Assembly: GCA_036365145.1 (NCBI GenBank)
Contig: JAEOAD010000240.1
Span: 2,294,001-2,358,000 of the forward strand
From: Orientallactaga sibirica
Lineage: Eukaryota > Chordata > Mammalia > Rodentia > Dipodidae
Direction of reading: 5' to 3'
DNA length: 64,000 nucleotides
The notes beneath the pieces were generated by a model. That model had not been told where the DNA came from. It saw nothing but the letters and a program-made list of their open reading frames with translations, and did not search any database. The position numbers and the translations under genes are program-made. This document shows, in pieces, positions 11,024-22,545 of the stretch (positions are counted from its first letter, which is position 1; every line of letters starts with the position of its first letter).

Positions 11024-11225
11024 TGGCCCAGTTGATGGCACATACCTTGATCCTAGCTTTGGTGAGCTTAGGCAGAAGGGTCACAAGTTCAAGGCCAGTC
11101 TGGGCTACACACTGAGACTGTGTCAAAAAGACCAAGGACTAGGAATGTTGTTCTGTGATAGAGTGCTTGTGCCAGGCCCTGGCTGGGTTCAATCCACTAC
11201 CCCTCCATCCTTGTGTCCCCCAAAA
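11024..11225 (+). mobile_element. B1 + ID-like composite SINE inside L2
   Basis: A diverged B1 part ('ggcacataccttgatcctagct', 'tcacaagttcaaggccagtctgggctacacactgagactgtgtc') is followed by an ID-like part ('tgttctgtgatagagtgcttgtgcc', 'ctgggttcaatccactac'). L2 resumes straight after it, so this is a clean insertion. Confidence 0.7.
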
Positions 11226-11317
11226 GAAAGCTTATTGAATAAATGAATGAATATATGTATGTCAAATTACATTTAGAACACAATAAACATGTAATGTCAT
11301 ATGGCAGAAACAGGATT

Positions 11318-11545
11318 TAGGGGGCTGGGGAGGTGGCTCAGTGGGTACATAGCACTTGCTCTACAAGCATGAGGACCTGAGTTCAATCTCCAGTACCCAC
11401 ATAAAAAGGTGGGTGTGATGGTGCATGTCTCCCTAACCATAGCCTCAAGTGGGCAAGGAACAGGAGAATCACTAGGATCCCTGGTCAGCCAATCTACCTG
11501 AAGAACAGCAAGATCCAGGTTCCAACCCAAGCTACTCTACATAGA
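11318..11545 (+). mobile_element. B4 SINE, 5' part
   Basis: 'ggggctggggaggtggctcagtgggta', 'caagcatgaggacctgagttcaatctccag', 'aaaggtgggtgtgatggtgcatgtctccc'. The usual B4 tail is missing; old L1 sequence follows. Confidence 0.78.
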
Positions 11546-11859
11546 AAAAGTATCCCTCATAAGAGATGGTGAAAGGAAAACTTTCCTTGATAAAAGCCAG
11601 CTCTATGATTATATGAACACAAAGCAAAACCTACAGAGAATACATGAGGGAATACTCCATAAAGTGAAGTAAAAACAAACAAACAAAAAACCAATTTCAA
11701 GAGCCCACAAGAGAAAGATCACAATAACCAAAACTCAAGAAGGGTAAAAAAGTACAAAGCCTAAGAAAGCCTCCAACATGGCAGGGGTAAAATCGAACCT
11801 CACAGTTATAACCTTAAATATTAATGGTCTTAACTCACCCATTAAAAGACATAAGCTTA

Positions 11860-12046
11860 GGGCTGGACACATGGCTTAGCGGTTAAGCGCTTGCCCGTGA
11901 AGCCTAAGGATCCCAGTTCAAGGCTTGATTCTCCAGGACCCATGTAAGCCAGATGCATGAGGAGGCGCATGCTTCTGGAGTTCGTTTGCAGTGGCTGGAG
12001 GCCCTGGCATGCCCATTCTCTATCTCTCTCTACCTGCCTATTTCTG

Positions 12047-12086
<40 letters not shown>

Positions 12087-12116
12087 AAATAAATAAATAA
12101 TAAAATATTTTTTTTT
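11860..12116 (+). mobile_element. SINE-A in the L1 copy 2 endonuclease region
   Basis: 'gggctggacacatggcttagcggttaagcgcttgcc', 'ccagatgcatgaggaggcgcatgc', a long CT run and an AAATAAATAAATAAT tail. Imperfect target duplication: aaaagacataagctta (11844-11859) against aaagacacaagttta (12117-12131). Confidence 0.93.
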
Positions 12117-13408
12117 AAAGACACAAGTTTACAGGGTGGATTAAAAAAAAAAAGATAGATTCTTTTATCTGCTGTCTTCAAGAAACCCACCTCACCATTA
12201 GGGACAGACACCTCCTCAGGGTGAAAGGATGGAAAATGATATTTGAAGAAAATGTAAATAAGAAATAAATGGGTGTGGCTATATTAATTATATTAGTAAT
12301 CAAAAGGGACAAAGAAGGCCCCTTTTTACTCATCAAGGGAAGAATCCAACAAAAGGATATCACAACCATAAATCTATATGCACCAAACACAGGTGCACCA
12401 CAATTTATAAAATAAAAACTACTTGACAACAAACTAGAAATAAACCCCAATACCATCATAGTAGAGGACTTTAACACCCCATTATCATCAGTAGACAGAT
12501 CAACCAAGGAGAAAATCAACAGAGAAATAGAACTTAACAGCACCATAGATCAATTAGACCTAACAGACATCTACAGAACTTTCCCCCCAAATTCTATAGA
12601 ACATACATTCTTTTCAGCAGCCCATGGAACCTTCTCCAAAATATATATTAGGACATAACTCATATCTCCATATTCAGGAAAATTGACATAACTGCCTGCA
12701 TCATATCAGACCACAATGCTTTAAACCTAAAAATTAACAAGAGACACAACAGAAATTTCACCAGCTCCTGGAGACTAAACAACACACTTTTAAATAATGA
12801 ATGTTTGCGAAAGAAATCAAAAATGATATTGTAAAATTTCTAGAACTAAATGATAATGAAAATACAAAATACCAAAAATTATGGGACAGAATGAAGACAG
12901 TCCTAAGGGGAAAACTTATAACAATGAATTACTTTATAACAAAGACAGAAAGATCTCAAATTAATAACCTAACTATCCACCTACAGGCCTTGGAAAAATA
13001 AGAACAATCCAGGCCTAAAAGCTCCACACAGAAAGAAATAATTAAGATCAGAGCAGAAATTAATAAATTGGAAACTAAGAAAATTGATGAAAAGAAGAGC
13101 TGGTTATTTGAAAAAAAATAAAAAGACTGATAAATTCCTGGCCAATTTGATCAAACAAAAATGAGAAGTCTTAAATTAACAAAATCAGAAATGAAAAGAG
13201 AGAGGTCACAACAGATATCAATGAAATTGGAAGAATCATCGGGACATATTTCCAAAAGCTCTACTCCACAAAATTGGATGATCTGGAAGAAAAAGTTGTA
13301 TTCCTAGACACATACCACCTACCAAAACTAATTTCATAGCATATTAATCTCCTAAACAAACCTAATACACCCATGGAGATTGAAAAGGTAATCAAAAAAT
13401 TTCCCCAA

Positions 13409-13570
13409 ATCCAGGCATGGTGGTGCATGCCTTTAATCTCAGCACTCAGGAGGCAGAGGTAGGAGGATTGCTGAGAGTTCAAGGCCACCCTGCAACTACA
13501 TAGTGAATTCCAGGTCAGCCTGAGCTAGAGTGAAACCCTACCTCAAAAATCCAACAACAACAACAAAAAT
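13409..13570 (+). mobile_element. B1 SINE in L1 copy 2 ORF2
   Basis: 'tccaggcatggtggtgcatgcctttaatctcagc' through 'cagcctgagctagagtgaaaccctacctc' and an A-rich (CAA)n tail. Short duplication ccccaaa on both sides. Confidence 0.9.
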
Positions 13571-15417
13571 ACTCCCCCAAAAGAAAAGTCCAGGACTGGA
13601 TGTCTTTTCAGCCAAACTCTATCAAGCCTTCACTGAAGAACTGAAACCACTTTTTCTCAAACATAACTGAAGAACAAGGAATGTGCCCCAACTCCTTTTA
13701 TGAAGCTAACATCGCTGTAATATCAAAAACAGACAGAAGTACAAGAAAAGAAAACTTGGCCTATATCCCATGTTCCTGAATAGGTAGAAATAATATTGTG
13801 AAAATGGCAATTCTACCAAAAACAATACAAATAAAAATCCTGCCATCATTCTTCTCAGAGATAGGGAAAAAATGATCACAGAATTCACATGGAATGGCAT
13901 CAGGCCTCGGATATCCAGACATATCCTCAGCAAAAGAAACACCTCTGGAGGCATCACCATACCCAATCTAAAGTTATACTACAAATCCATAGTAACAAAA
14001 ACAGCATGGTAATGGCATAAAAACAGACATATAGACCAATGGAATATAATTGAAGACCTGTTCCTTAGTTCCAGTAACTATAGCTACTTATTTTTGACAA
14101 AGGAGCTAACAATGTACCCTGGAGAAAAGACAGCATCTTCAACAAATGTTGCTGGACAAACTGGATAACCACATGTAGAAAAATGAAACTAGACCCACTC
14201 ATCTCACCATGCACGAATATCAACTCCAAATGGATTAAAGACCTCAATATAAGACCTGAAACTCTCAAACTACTGGATGAAAAAATAGGAGAAACTCTCT
14301 ACAATATAGGAGTGGGGCAAGACTTCCTAAACAATAATTTTGTAACCTAGAAAATTAAACAATCACTCAACCAGTGGCATCTCATGAAGCTAAAAAGGTT
14401 TTGCGAAGACCAACATACCATAAACAGAGTTAGTAGACTACCCACAGAATGTGAGAAAATCTTTGCTAGCTATACCACTGCTAGAGGACTAATATATAGA
14501 ATCTACAAAGACCTCAAAAAAAGTACACAATAAAAACTCAAGCAAGCCTCTGAAAAAATGGGGCAGAGAACTGAATAAAGAATTCTCAAAGGAAGAAATA
14601 AAAATGGCTAATACACACTTAAGGAAATGTTCAACATCCTTAACCATCAAAGAAATGCAAATGAAAACAGCTGTGAGCTTCCACCTTATTCCAGCCAGGA
14701 TAGCAATCATTAAAAAAATGAAACAACAATAAATGTTGGTGAGGGTGTGAGGAAAGAGGAACCCTCATTCACAGTGGGAATGCAAAGTTGTACAGCCACT
14801 ATTGAAATCAATATGGAGACTCCTGAAAAAGATGAAAATAGAGCTACCGACAGACCCAGTTTTTACTCCACTGGTCACTTACCCTAAAGGCGCCATGCTT
14901 CACTACAGAGATATTTGCTCAACCATATTTGTAGCTTCTTAATTCATAATTGCTAAGAACTAGAATCAACCCAGGAGCCTATCATTGGACGAATGGATAG
15001 TGAAGATATGGTACATATACACTCAGCAATAAGGAAAAAATGATATAATGAAATTTGTAGGAATGTGGATGGACTTGGAACAGATTGTACACAGTGAACT
15101 CACACAAACACAGAAAGATAAACACCACACATTCTCACCCATCTGTGGTTCCTAACCTGGAACAACTTGAGTTGCTGGCATACCTGACAGGCCAGACAAT
15201 AAGGATGGGAGGGTGGGGGAGGAGAATGCGAGGTTGGGAGGAAATAAGCATAAAACTAAACCCAAAATGAACTGGTACTTTAGAAGCCTTTCTCCTTGAT
15301 AGTAGACTAAAAGATAGAACTCTCAACAGGAGTTTGGGGCGGGGGGGGGGGGATCATCTGGTAAGAAGAGCCCTGGAGAAGGTTGAACAAAACCTAACCT
15401 TAAAAAATTTGCCTCTG

Positions 15418-15642
15418 GGGCCTGGAGAGATGGCTTAGTGGTTAAGGTGTTTGCCTGCAAAGCCAAAGGATCCCGGCTCAACTCTCCAGGACCCACGTAA
15501 GCCAGATGCACAAGGTGGCACATGCATCTGGAGTTTGTTTGCAGTGGCTGGAGACCCTGGCGTGCCCATTCACTTTCTCTATCTATCCGCCTCTTTCTCT
15601 CTCTCTGTTTGTCACTTTCAAATTAATTAATTAATTAATTTA
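15418..15642 (+). mobile_element. SINE-A in the L1 copy 2 3'UTR
   Basis: 'ggcctggagagatggcttagtggttaagg', 'ccagatgcacaaggtggcacatgc', CT run, AATTAATTAATT tail. Target duplication aaaaatttgcctctgg against aaaaaattgcctctgg (15643-15658). Confidence 0.93.
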
Positions 15643-16477
15643 AAAAAATTGCCTCTGGCCTGTAACTCCCAGCACCAGAAATCAGTTGCTACCCACATTG
15701 AGCTGTTGATCAGAGAGACCTATGGGGACCCCAAAACAAGACAGGCTTCTGTCAAAGCACTAGATTACCTTCCCGAGGTAAAAGATAAGACCCTGTTGCT
15801 GAAGACACCACATACTGCTGACACAGAACACCAAGAGATATGGATGGAATCTGGAAGGGAGCCAGTGCCCATATGGTTAGCTCATTTAGTGTTGGAAAAC
15901 TCTACATGAGCTACTGGGGAAAAGTAGCCAACAACGTTAGGAGCAAGCTACTCAACGTTAAGAGCAAGCCTGTCAAGGCATGCATGCCTGTACAATGGTG
16001 GCACACAGCCTTGGTGGTAAACAAAGGCTTTCTCATTGGATAAGAGATCCACTCCATGGAAAGGAACCCATAGTAGAACTAGGAACCAGATCAGAATCAA
16101 ATTGAGACCAAGATCATGGTTTCCAATGACAAGCTCCCACTGGTCTTTGGCCAAAAGGGAAGCTACATTCATCAAAATTTCTCTAATAGTGCTTATCCAA
16201 TTTAATCTATGTTGATTTCATTCTCTGTTGGAGAATCTGTTCTTTTTCCAAAGGTAGTGAGACCCAAGGAGATAAACTACTCCTGCTCTTCAGCCAAGGC
16301 CCAGGTGAAACCACAGAAGATTTGGTGAAACGAACAAGAGTGCTGCCTCTGTGGCGAGACTGACTTTCTGCACCAGGATGATGGAGACAGACACTGAGGA
16401 TACTCAACACATACCAAAGCAGAAATCCAGACGCTCGTGAGAGCTTAACACTGAAGTAGACTAAAATACACCCACTA

Positions 16478-16689
16478 TGAGTCCGGTGTGGTGATGCAAA
16501 TCTTTAATCTCAGCACTTGGGAGGCAGCAGTAGGAGGATTGCTATGAGTTCAAGGCTGCCCTGAGCTTATATAGTAAATTTCAGGGCATCCCGGGCTAGA
16601 GAGCAAGCCCCTATCTCAAAAAACAAAAAACAAAAAAACAAACCAAAAAATAAACAGCAACAAAATAAAATAATAATAATAATAATAAT
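16478..16689 (+). mobile_element. B1 SINE with a long A-rich/(AAT)n tail
   Basis: 'gtccggtgtggtgatgcaaatctttaatctc' through 'gagcaagcccctatctc' and a tail ending in about seven AAT units. Imperfect target duplication: aaatacacccacta (from about 16463) and aaaaacacccatta (from about 16690). Confidence 0.85.
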
Positions 16690-17075
16690 AAAAACACCCA
16701 TTACAGTCAGGAAATTTTGCAGAAGAGGGAGTGGAAAGATTATAAAGCCACAGACTGAGGGCATACCCAGAGGCATCCTTTCCCCAGTGACTGCTCCTCT
16801 CACAACGTGTTACCCACGACCCCATAAGGAATACCAGAAATTCCACTAAGGAGGGCTCAGTGGCTTGGGGTCAGAGGAGGGAAATAATGGTATCAACACA
16901 TGATATGTCCATACAAAGCATATTTTTAATAAAACAATAATAAATAAATAAAATAGCAGAATTAAAGACATTCAATTGAGGCTCTCAAACTAACAAAAAA
17001 ATGGTTGGGCTCATTATGGAGAGGTTTGTTTATAGTTCAGGTATTTTGAAATTTTACTGAATAAAAATAGCTTTT

Positions 17076-17239
17076 GGCCAAGTGTGTTGGTGCACACCTT
17101 TAATCCCAGCTTTTGGGAGGCAGAGATAGAAGGATTGCTGTGAGTTCGAGGCCACCGTGAGACTACACAGTGAATTCCAGGTCAGCCTGAGCTGGAGTGA
17201 GACCCTACCTTGAACCCCCCCCCAAAAAAAAAAAAAAAA
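17076..17239 (+). mobile_element. B1 SINE
   Basis: Full-length B1 ('ggccaagtgtgttggtgcacacctttaatcc' to 'gagaccctaccttgaa') with a C run then an A run. Flanked by aaaaatagctttt and a similar A-rich ...agctttt. Confidence 0.9.
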
Positions 17240-19090
17240 GCTTTAGCTTTTGAGGTGAATAGGAGTTAAAGAATTATATGTACAGGTAGCCTGAAAGTTA
17301 AGAGGTAACTGAATTTCCCTTTAGGATCACTAGTATTAAATACAAGTTAATAAGGATGGATTTAATTGTTAATTAAGAAATGTTTAAATAGACATCTGTG
17401 GGAAAGAGGTTCTTGGCTGATGAGCTGCTTGTCTTGCTGGAGCCCTGGCAGCTCGCACACTCCCACTCAGGCTTCTCCATATCTTTGTCTGGGTCTTCTT
17501 CCAAGCTTGGCCCAGCTGGGCTAAAATGGGATATTCCTATCTACAAAATACTGGCAGCAAGATCAAAAATCTGCTTTTTATTTTGGTTCTATAGCTTGGT
17601 CTAATGAACATATCTTGGAACATATTTCTCAGTTAATCAAACAGTATTATTGATACCAAAACATGTGTCAGGTATTATGTATCATGTCAGGTGCTATGGG
17701 GAATCATAGAAAAGCATCTATCATCCATCTGTCCATCCATCCACTTATTTACTTCACTCTGATCATCTGTTGTGGTCAGCACTGGAACCAGATGTTCAAA
17801 ATACTGATTGCTGCTCAAGACCCAATGAGAGACAGAAGTGTATTAACAAATCGGTCAGATAAATTCAGCGTTAGAGCTACGTAAAGTATTCCTGGGGCCA
17901 GGAAATCATTCCTGGAAATGCATCTTTTAAGCACAATTTAAGTTGCTGTGGGGGAGAGTCAGAGAAAGGAACAGAGGACGCATTACAAAGGCACAGAGCC
18001 AAGATGTGCTGTGGTATGCCTCAGCTGTGCCTATGGGTCATCAGAACTGAGATACTTAAAACCTGAGCTCATATTCCCAGCCTCCGCGGCAAGCCCCTGA
18101 GTGAGCGCCCAGTGACGGGAGACACTCTGGGAAAGGCTGCTTCGTCAGCAGCCCAGACTACTGCAATGTTCTAACCAGAGCAGCTGAGCACACTGGAGAG
18201 TGTGCCCCTGTGAAGAGAACAGAAGGGAAGAGGGGTTTCTCAGAGCCCAGGATGAGGGGTGTTCCAGAGTATCACCAACACAAAGGAGGGAGAAAGCTAA
18301 AAGGAACACCCGGGAGGAAAAAACACATTTAGGAGGTAGCAGGCATGCACTGATCTAACGATTTCACCCCCTAACCCACAACCCAAGTTTTTGCCCTGGA
18401 CCCTGCTCAGCATTCCTTTCCACTTTCTGGAGGGGATGAGTATGACCTCTAGTGGTTGGAGTATGACACTAACTGATCTTTGGGGTCAGGGCTTAAGAAA
18501 TCTAAAACTTTGTCCTCTTATCATGTAATCTATAGTAAAATGATTAATGACAAAACCCTTTTAAATACAATGTGTTCAAAACCCCCAGAGTACTCTACCC
18601 TCAGTCTTGCCTCAATGCAAATGTGCAGAAACCATATGCAGCAACTGGCTACCCTGACATGACCCAGAAGGGGAGTTTTCCCTTAGTGTTCATGGAATAT
18701 GGAAGGGTTTGTGCAGGACAGTAAGAAGATGACACTTACTGTCTAAAAATAACTTTCATAGGTTTGAGGCAGATTGATTCAAAGGAGAAAGGACTAACAG
18801 CAGAAGAGGTCGGAGGTGATGATGTGGGAAGTAGAAGCAGAGATTTTCAGGTCTGTATTAGGAGTTGGGAGGGCAAAGGTATGCATGAGAGAGGAGGGTT
18901 AGGATCCAGTCAAAACAGAAAGAACCCGCTCTGGGTCTTTCAAAGAGAGGAGACATGAGCAGGTGACATGTGGACGACACCATCCAAGGCAGAGCAGGAG
19001 AGTCCCTGGCCTCCCTCTTCTCTTTTGACCTCCCATGTCAGGTCTACGTGGGGGTCCATTGGTGTGAACGCAAAAGACATGGCTCTCATA
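17240..19090. other. Non-repeat DNA, no gene seen
   Basis: About 1.85 kb without a repeat family I can name securely. A short (TCCA)n-like run lies at 17722-17745. The stretch 17663-18000 ('tgtcaggtgctatggggaatcatag') weakly recalls an ancient interspersed repeat. Open frames are short (up to 73 codons), with no recognisable domain. Confidence 0.4.
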
Positions 19091-19097
19091 TCAAAGG

Positions 19098-19266
19098 GTT
19101 TTTTTTGTTGTTGTTTGTTTGTTTGTTTTTGAGGTAGGGTCTTTCTCTAGCTCAGGCTGACCTGGAATTCACTATGTAGTCTCAGGGTGGCCTCGAACTC
19201 ATGGAGATCCACCTACCTCTGCATCCCAAGTGCTGGGATTAAAGGCGTGCGCCAGCACACCCAGCT
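19098..19266 (-). mobile_element. B1 SINE, minus strand
   Basis: Complete B1 read on the minus strand ('agctgggtgtgctggcgcacgcctttaatcc'...), with the T-rich (TTTG)n tail on the left. Target duplication tcaaaggg near 19091-19098 and 19267-19274. Confidence 0.92.
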
Positions 19267-19274
19267 TCAAAGGG

Positions 19275-19885
19275 GTTAAGAGATAGTTTATTCTGGAGCC
19301 AAATATGAGTGGCTATGGCCTGGAAACACAGATTTAGGTTACCCCAAATTCCATGTTCCAATGTGTTAACAATTTTATGAAGGCTTTATAGTTACAGAAC
19401 AAAAGAAAGTCATAAATCAAGGCACTTTTCAAACCTGGCCATCAGGTAGTTGGGTTATAGCAAAGCTGGGATAGGCCTCAGATGCTACCTGATGACATTC
19501 TTAGCTGTTGGGTTGATGACAGCTGGTGGTCTGTTCTTGCATTACAAAAAGGTGTTACTTGATCAACAATAGTCACGCGGATGTTAGGTCAGACACCGAG
19601 ATGGGCAATAAATGGCTTTTGGGTGGGAGGGGGCTAAAGGTAGCCCAAGGTAATTAGGCTTTGGTCTTGCAACAGTCCATCTCTCTGTGATCACAGCAGC
19701 TTTATCAGTCCATTCAGCCTTGCTAGAAGTTGGTGCAGCAGATACAGTGTTTTTCTGGGAACTTTAGTTCACACTGGGAAGGGAAGCATACTTTCTTCCC
19801 CTCCTCTGCAGAGAGAAGAGAGATGAGGTGGGGAGAGATCTGAGGCAAGCAGGCAAACACAACAAGGAGAAAAGGGCTTTAAACT
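19275..19885 (-). mobile_element. Ancient LTR-like repeat, family uncertain
   Basis: 'agtttattctggagccaaatatgagtggc' followed by 'catggcctggaaacacag'-like text resembles the 3' end (on the minus strand) of old mammalian ERV LTRs. The rest is diverged and has no coding sequence. Confidence 0.4.
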
Positions 19886-20491
19886 TTTCTTTTTTAAAAG
19901 ATTTGTTTTTTTATTGACAACTTCTATACTTACAGACAATAAACCATGAGATTTCCCTCCCCTGCCCCCATTCCCCTTCAGAATTCCAGTCTCTATCATA
20001 TCCCCTCCCTCTCTCCATTAGACTGTCTTCTAGTTTGATGTTATCATCTTTTTCTCCTAATATGAGGGTCTTGTGAATGTATTGCTAGGCACTGCGAGGT
20101 CATGGATATCGAGGCCAATTTCTGTCTGGACAGTGGCGTTGCAAGGAGTTGTACCCTTCCTTTGGCTTTTACATTCTTTCTGGCACCTCTTCCACAACGG
20201 ATCCTGAGCCATGGAGGGTGTGATGGAGATGTTTCAGTTCTGGACACTCCTTCTGGATGTGCCATTATTCAAAAAAGTATGTTTACATAAGTCTTATTCA
20301 GAATATCTTGAATTTTAATTGACCCTCCCCCCCACCCTTCTTTTACACATTCTCTTCCTCTGGCTTCGCTTAGGCCTTTCCCCTGCCTGTAATCTGTTCT
20401 TCTATTTCATATATACAATACCATCCCCTTAAGTCCTTCCCTCTCCTCCCTCCCTTATAACCAGCTCACACACAAGTCTATGCATTTGTAA

Positions 20492-21080
20492 CTAGGATCC
20501 ACATATGAGAGAGAACATGTGACATTTGGCTTTCTGAGCCTGGGTTACCTCACTTAGTATAATCCTTTCCAGATCCCTCCATTTCCCAGAAAATTTCATA
20601 ATTTCATTTTTCTTTGCTGCTGAATAAGACTCTGTTGTATAAATGTACCACATCTTCATTATCCACTCATCATCAGTTGAGGGACATCTAGGCTGGTTCC
20701 ATTTCCTAGCTATTGTGAATAGAGCAGCAATAAACATGGTTGTGCAAGTATCTCTAAGGTAGTGAGAAAAGTCATTCAGGTATATGCCTAGGAGTGCTAT
20801 AGCTGAATCATATGGTAAATCTATTTTTAGCTGTCTCAAGAACCTCCATACTGATTTCCACAATGCTTGGGCCAGATTACATTCCCACTAACAGTGTAGA
20901 CGTGTTCCTCTTTTTCTGCATTCACACCAACACTTATTGTCATTTGTTTTCTTGATGGCAGCCATTTTGACAGGAGTGAGATGGAATCTCAAAGTAGTTT
21001 TAATTTGCATTTCCCTGATGGCTAAGGATGTAGAAGACTTTTTTAGATGTTTATATGTCATCTGTATTTGTTAAAATTTG
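20492..21080 (-). pseudogene. LINE-1 ORF2 C-terminal part (copy 3)
   Basis: The minus-strand frame 20863-20492 reads '[19 protein letters not shown]', 'DTCTTMFIAALFTIARKWNQP' and ends MFSLICGS-stop at 20492, as in copy 1. This is the Cys-rich C-terminal region of ORF2. It joins directly to endonuclease sequence at about 21080, so the reverse transcriptase is absent. Confidence 0.88.
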
Positions 21081-21346
21081 CTTTGTGTCCTAATATACCA
21101 TCTAGAGAATGTTCCATGTGTTGCTATAGAAGAATGTATATTCTGCAGCATTTGATGGAATGTTCTATATATATCTGTTAGGTCCTTTTGTTCCATGAAA
21201 TCAGTTAATCCAGATGTCTCTCTGTTTATTTTTTGCCAGGATGGCCTGTCAGTTGATGAGAGTGGGGCATTGAAGTCAGTATTGCCTTTGTAGTTCACTT
21301 GCTTTTTCTCTCTAACTGCTTTCAATCTATTTTCTTTGGTTTGCAT
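21071..21346 (-). pseudogene. ORF1/endonuclease fusion frame created by deletion
   Basis: A 91-codon minus-strand frame starts with ORF1 C-terminal sequence (MQTKENRLKAVREKKQVNY) and runs in frame into ORF2 endonuclease sequence ('TDFNAPLSSTDRPS', 'EQKDLTDIYRTFHQ'). It is the product of an internal deletion and no known function attaches to it. Confidence 0.75.
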
Positions 21347-22037
21347 GTTTAGTAGTTTAATTATAACATGGCAAAGGAGAGGTTCTTTCTAGGTTTTGTC
21401 TGTTTGGTGTTGTAAAAGCTTCTTGTATCTGCACTGGCATTTCTTTCCCAATTTGGGGAAATTTATCTTCTATGATATTGTTGAAAATGCCTACTCAGCC
21501 TCTAGATTGAAATTCTTCTCCTTCTGCTATACCCTGAATTCTTATGTTTGATCTTTTCATAATGTCCCAGATATTTTGGAATTCCCATTCATACCTTTCT
21601 ATTAGTTTATCTTTCTCTTTATTGTACTGTATTAGGTCTGCTATCTGGTCTTCTACTTTAGATATTCTGTTCTCTCCTTCATCCATTCTACTGGTGAGAC
21701 TTTCCACAGAGTTTTTTCATTTGACTGACTGTGTTCTTCAGAGCTAGGATTTCAGCCTGATTTTTCTTCATTATTTCTATTTCCTTACTTATGTCCTAAA
21801 TGACATTTTTATTTCATTAAGATGGTTTTCTGTGTTCTCTTTCAGGAGTTTGTTTTCTTCTTTGAATCCTTTCATTTCTTTGAGTATAGATAGAATCATT
21901 CTTTTGAAATATTTGTCAGGTATTTCATTTAAAACAGTCTTATTGGTTATCATTTCTGATGGATTTATAATTTTTGGTGGAATTGTATTGTCTTGATTCT
22001 TTGTGTTTCTTGTATTATAATGTAGTGACTTTTGCAT
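21290..22037 (-). pseudogene. LINE-1 ORF1 of copy 3, broken
   Basis: Starts at ATG 22037 (MQKSLHYNTRNTKNQDN) and keeps 82 codons open. A second open stretch at 21707-21495 (MESLTSRMDEGENRISKVED, then QYNKEKDKLIERYEWEFQNI) looks like coiled coil and RNA-binding sequence. The C-terminal domain is cut off by the deletion near 21290. Confidence 0.82.
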
Positions 22038-22545
22038 CCTGAATTGATTTAATGCTTGGGTTTTATACTTATCTACAGTGTTCTTAGATGTGGTGATCCA
22101 CCTTTATGTACTTTCAGGATATGAATTTAAGGTGCCAAGTGTAGCTCTCGTACCCAAATCCAATTGCAGAAGTAAGCCTAAGTGTTGAGTTTGCTTGCTA
22201 AGCAAGTATTCTAGTGGACTGGGTGGAACAATTTACTGTCAAATTCTAACCTTCAACTGAGCAATATACACATTCAATAAAAGCCAGCACAGCATATACA
22301 AGTGTGGGGATTAAAACAAACAGATAAGGCCAAAATCCCTAAGTGTGTGTGGTACTCTACACCCTTAATCCTGTCAGCTAGGAGGTAGAGAATTCTGTTC
22401 TGAATTGGGTTCCAGGTCAGCCTGGATCTGGATCAGACCCTGCCCCCAATAATGACAAAAGCAAAAGACAAAGGCTCTATAAATGTGAAAGCATTAAAGG
22501 CAGCAATATTCAGGCCCCAAATACAGCTTATTTGAAAATGATAAA

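Larger units (their letters stand above)
9248..11250 (+). mobile_element. Ancient L2 (LINE-2) fossil, split by younger SINEs
   Basis: L2 3' sequence shows in three blocks. Block 1 (9290-9626) includes 'gctcctaagaacaaagttgaaagccctaaa' and 'caactccctctgcttagaaaggcacttc' (compare the L2 'ccctctgcctggaa'). Block 2 (10430-10500) follows. Block 3 (10760-11025) shows 'gcagtgcttggcatacaacaggcactgttgaat'. The last piece (11226-11250) reads 'tattgaataaatgaatgaat', the classic L2 end. L2 is an old mammalian LINE, dead long before B1, B4 and SINE-A, and the nested order agrees. Confidence 0.7.
11790..15160 (+). pseudogene. LINE-1 ORF2 of copy 2, broken
   Basis: The endonuclease region is well preserved at 11800-12720: 'GWIKKK' and 'ICCLQETHLTIRDRHLL' near 12140-12215, 'IVEDFNTPLSSVDRST' near 12460-12510, 'LDLTDIYRTFPP' near 12553-12590. 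A SINE-A interrupts its start. The reverse transcriptase runs to about 13730 and then jumps to sequence normally far downstream (13745 on), so the catalytic core is deleted. The C-terminal region follows: 'SGGITIPNLKLYYKSIVTKTAW' lies around 13945-14010, and the last part reaches about 15140. Several stops are present. Confidence 0.85.
11546..16960 (+). mobile_element. LINE-1 copy 2, older, 5'-truncated
   Basis: Covers the end of ORF1 and the inter-ORF region (11546-11790), ORF2 (about 11790-15160) and a 3'UTR (about 15160-16960) ending in an A-rich stretch. It is interrupted by SINE-A at 11860-12116 and 15418-15642 and by B1 at 13409-13570 and 16478-16689. Most of these insertions have target duplications. 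Confidence 0.88.
19886..22545 (-). mobile_element. LINE-1 copy 3, minus strand, internally deleted
   Basis: From right to left: 5'UTR (22545-22038, matching the 5'UTR of copy 1 around 825-1050), ORF1 (22037 to about 21295), a short endonuclease piece (21280-21085), the ORF2 C-terminus (about 21080-20492) and the 3'UTR with A-rich end (to 19886). Both ends of a full-length L1 are present, but most of ORF2 and part of ORF1 are gone. Confidence 0.88.

Noticed and set aside
19275..19885. Possible endogenous retrovirus with genes
   Set aside because: Only LTR-like text is seen; no gag, pol or env sequence is present nearby, so I kept it as an uncertain LTR fragment.
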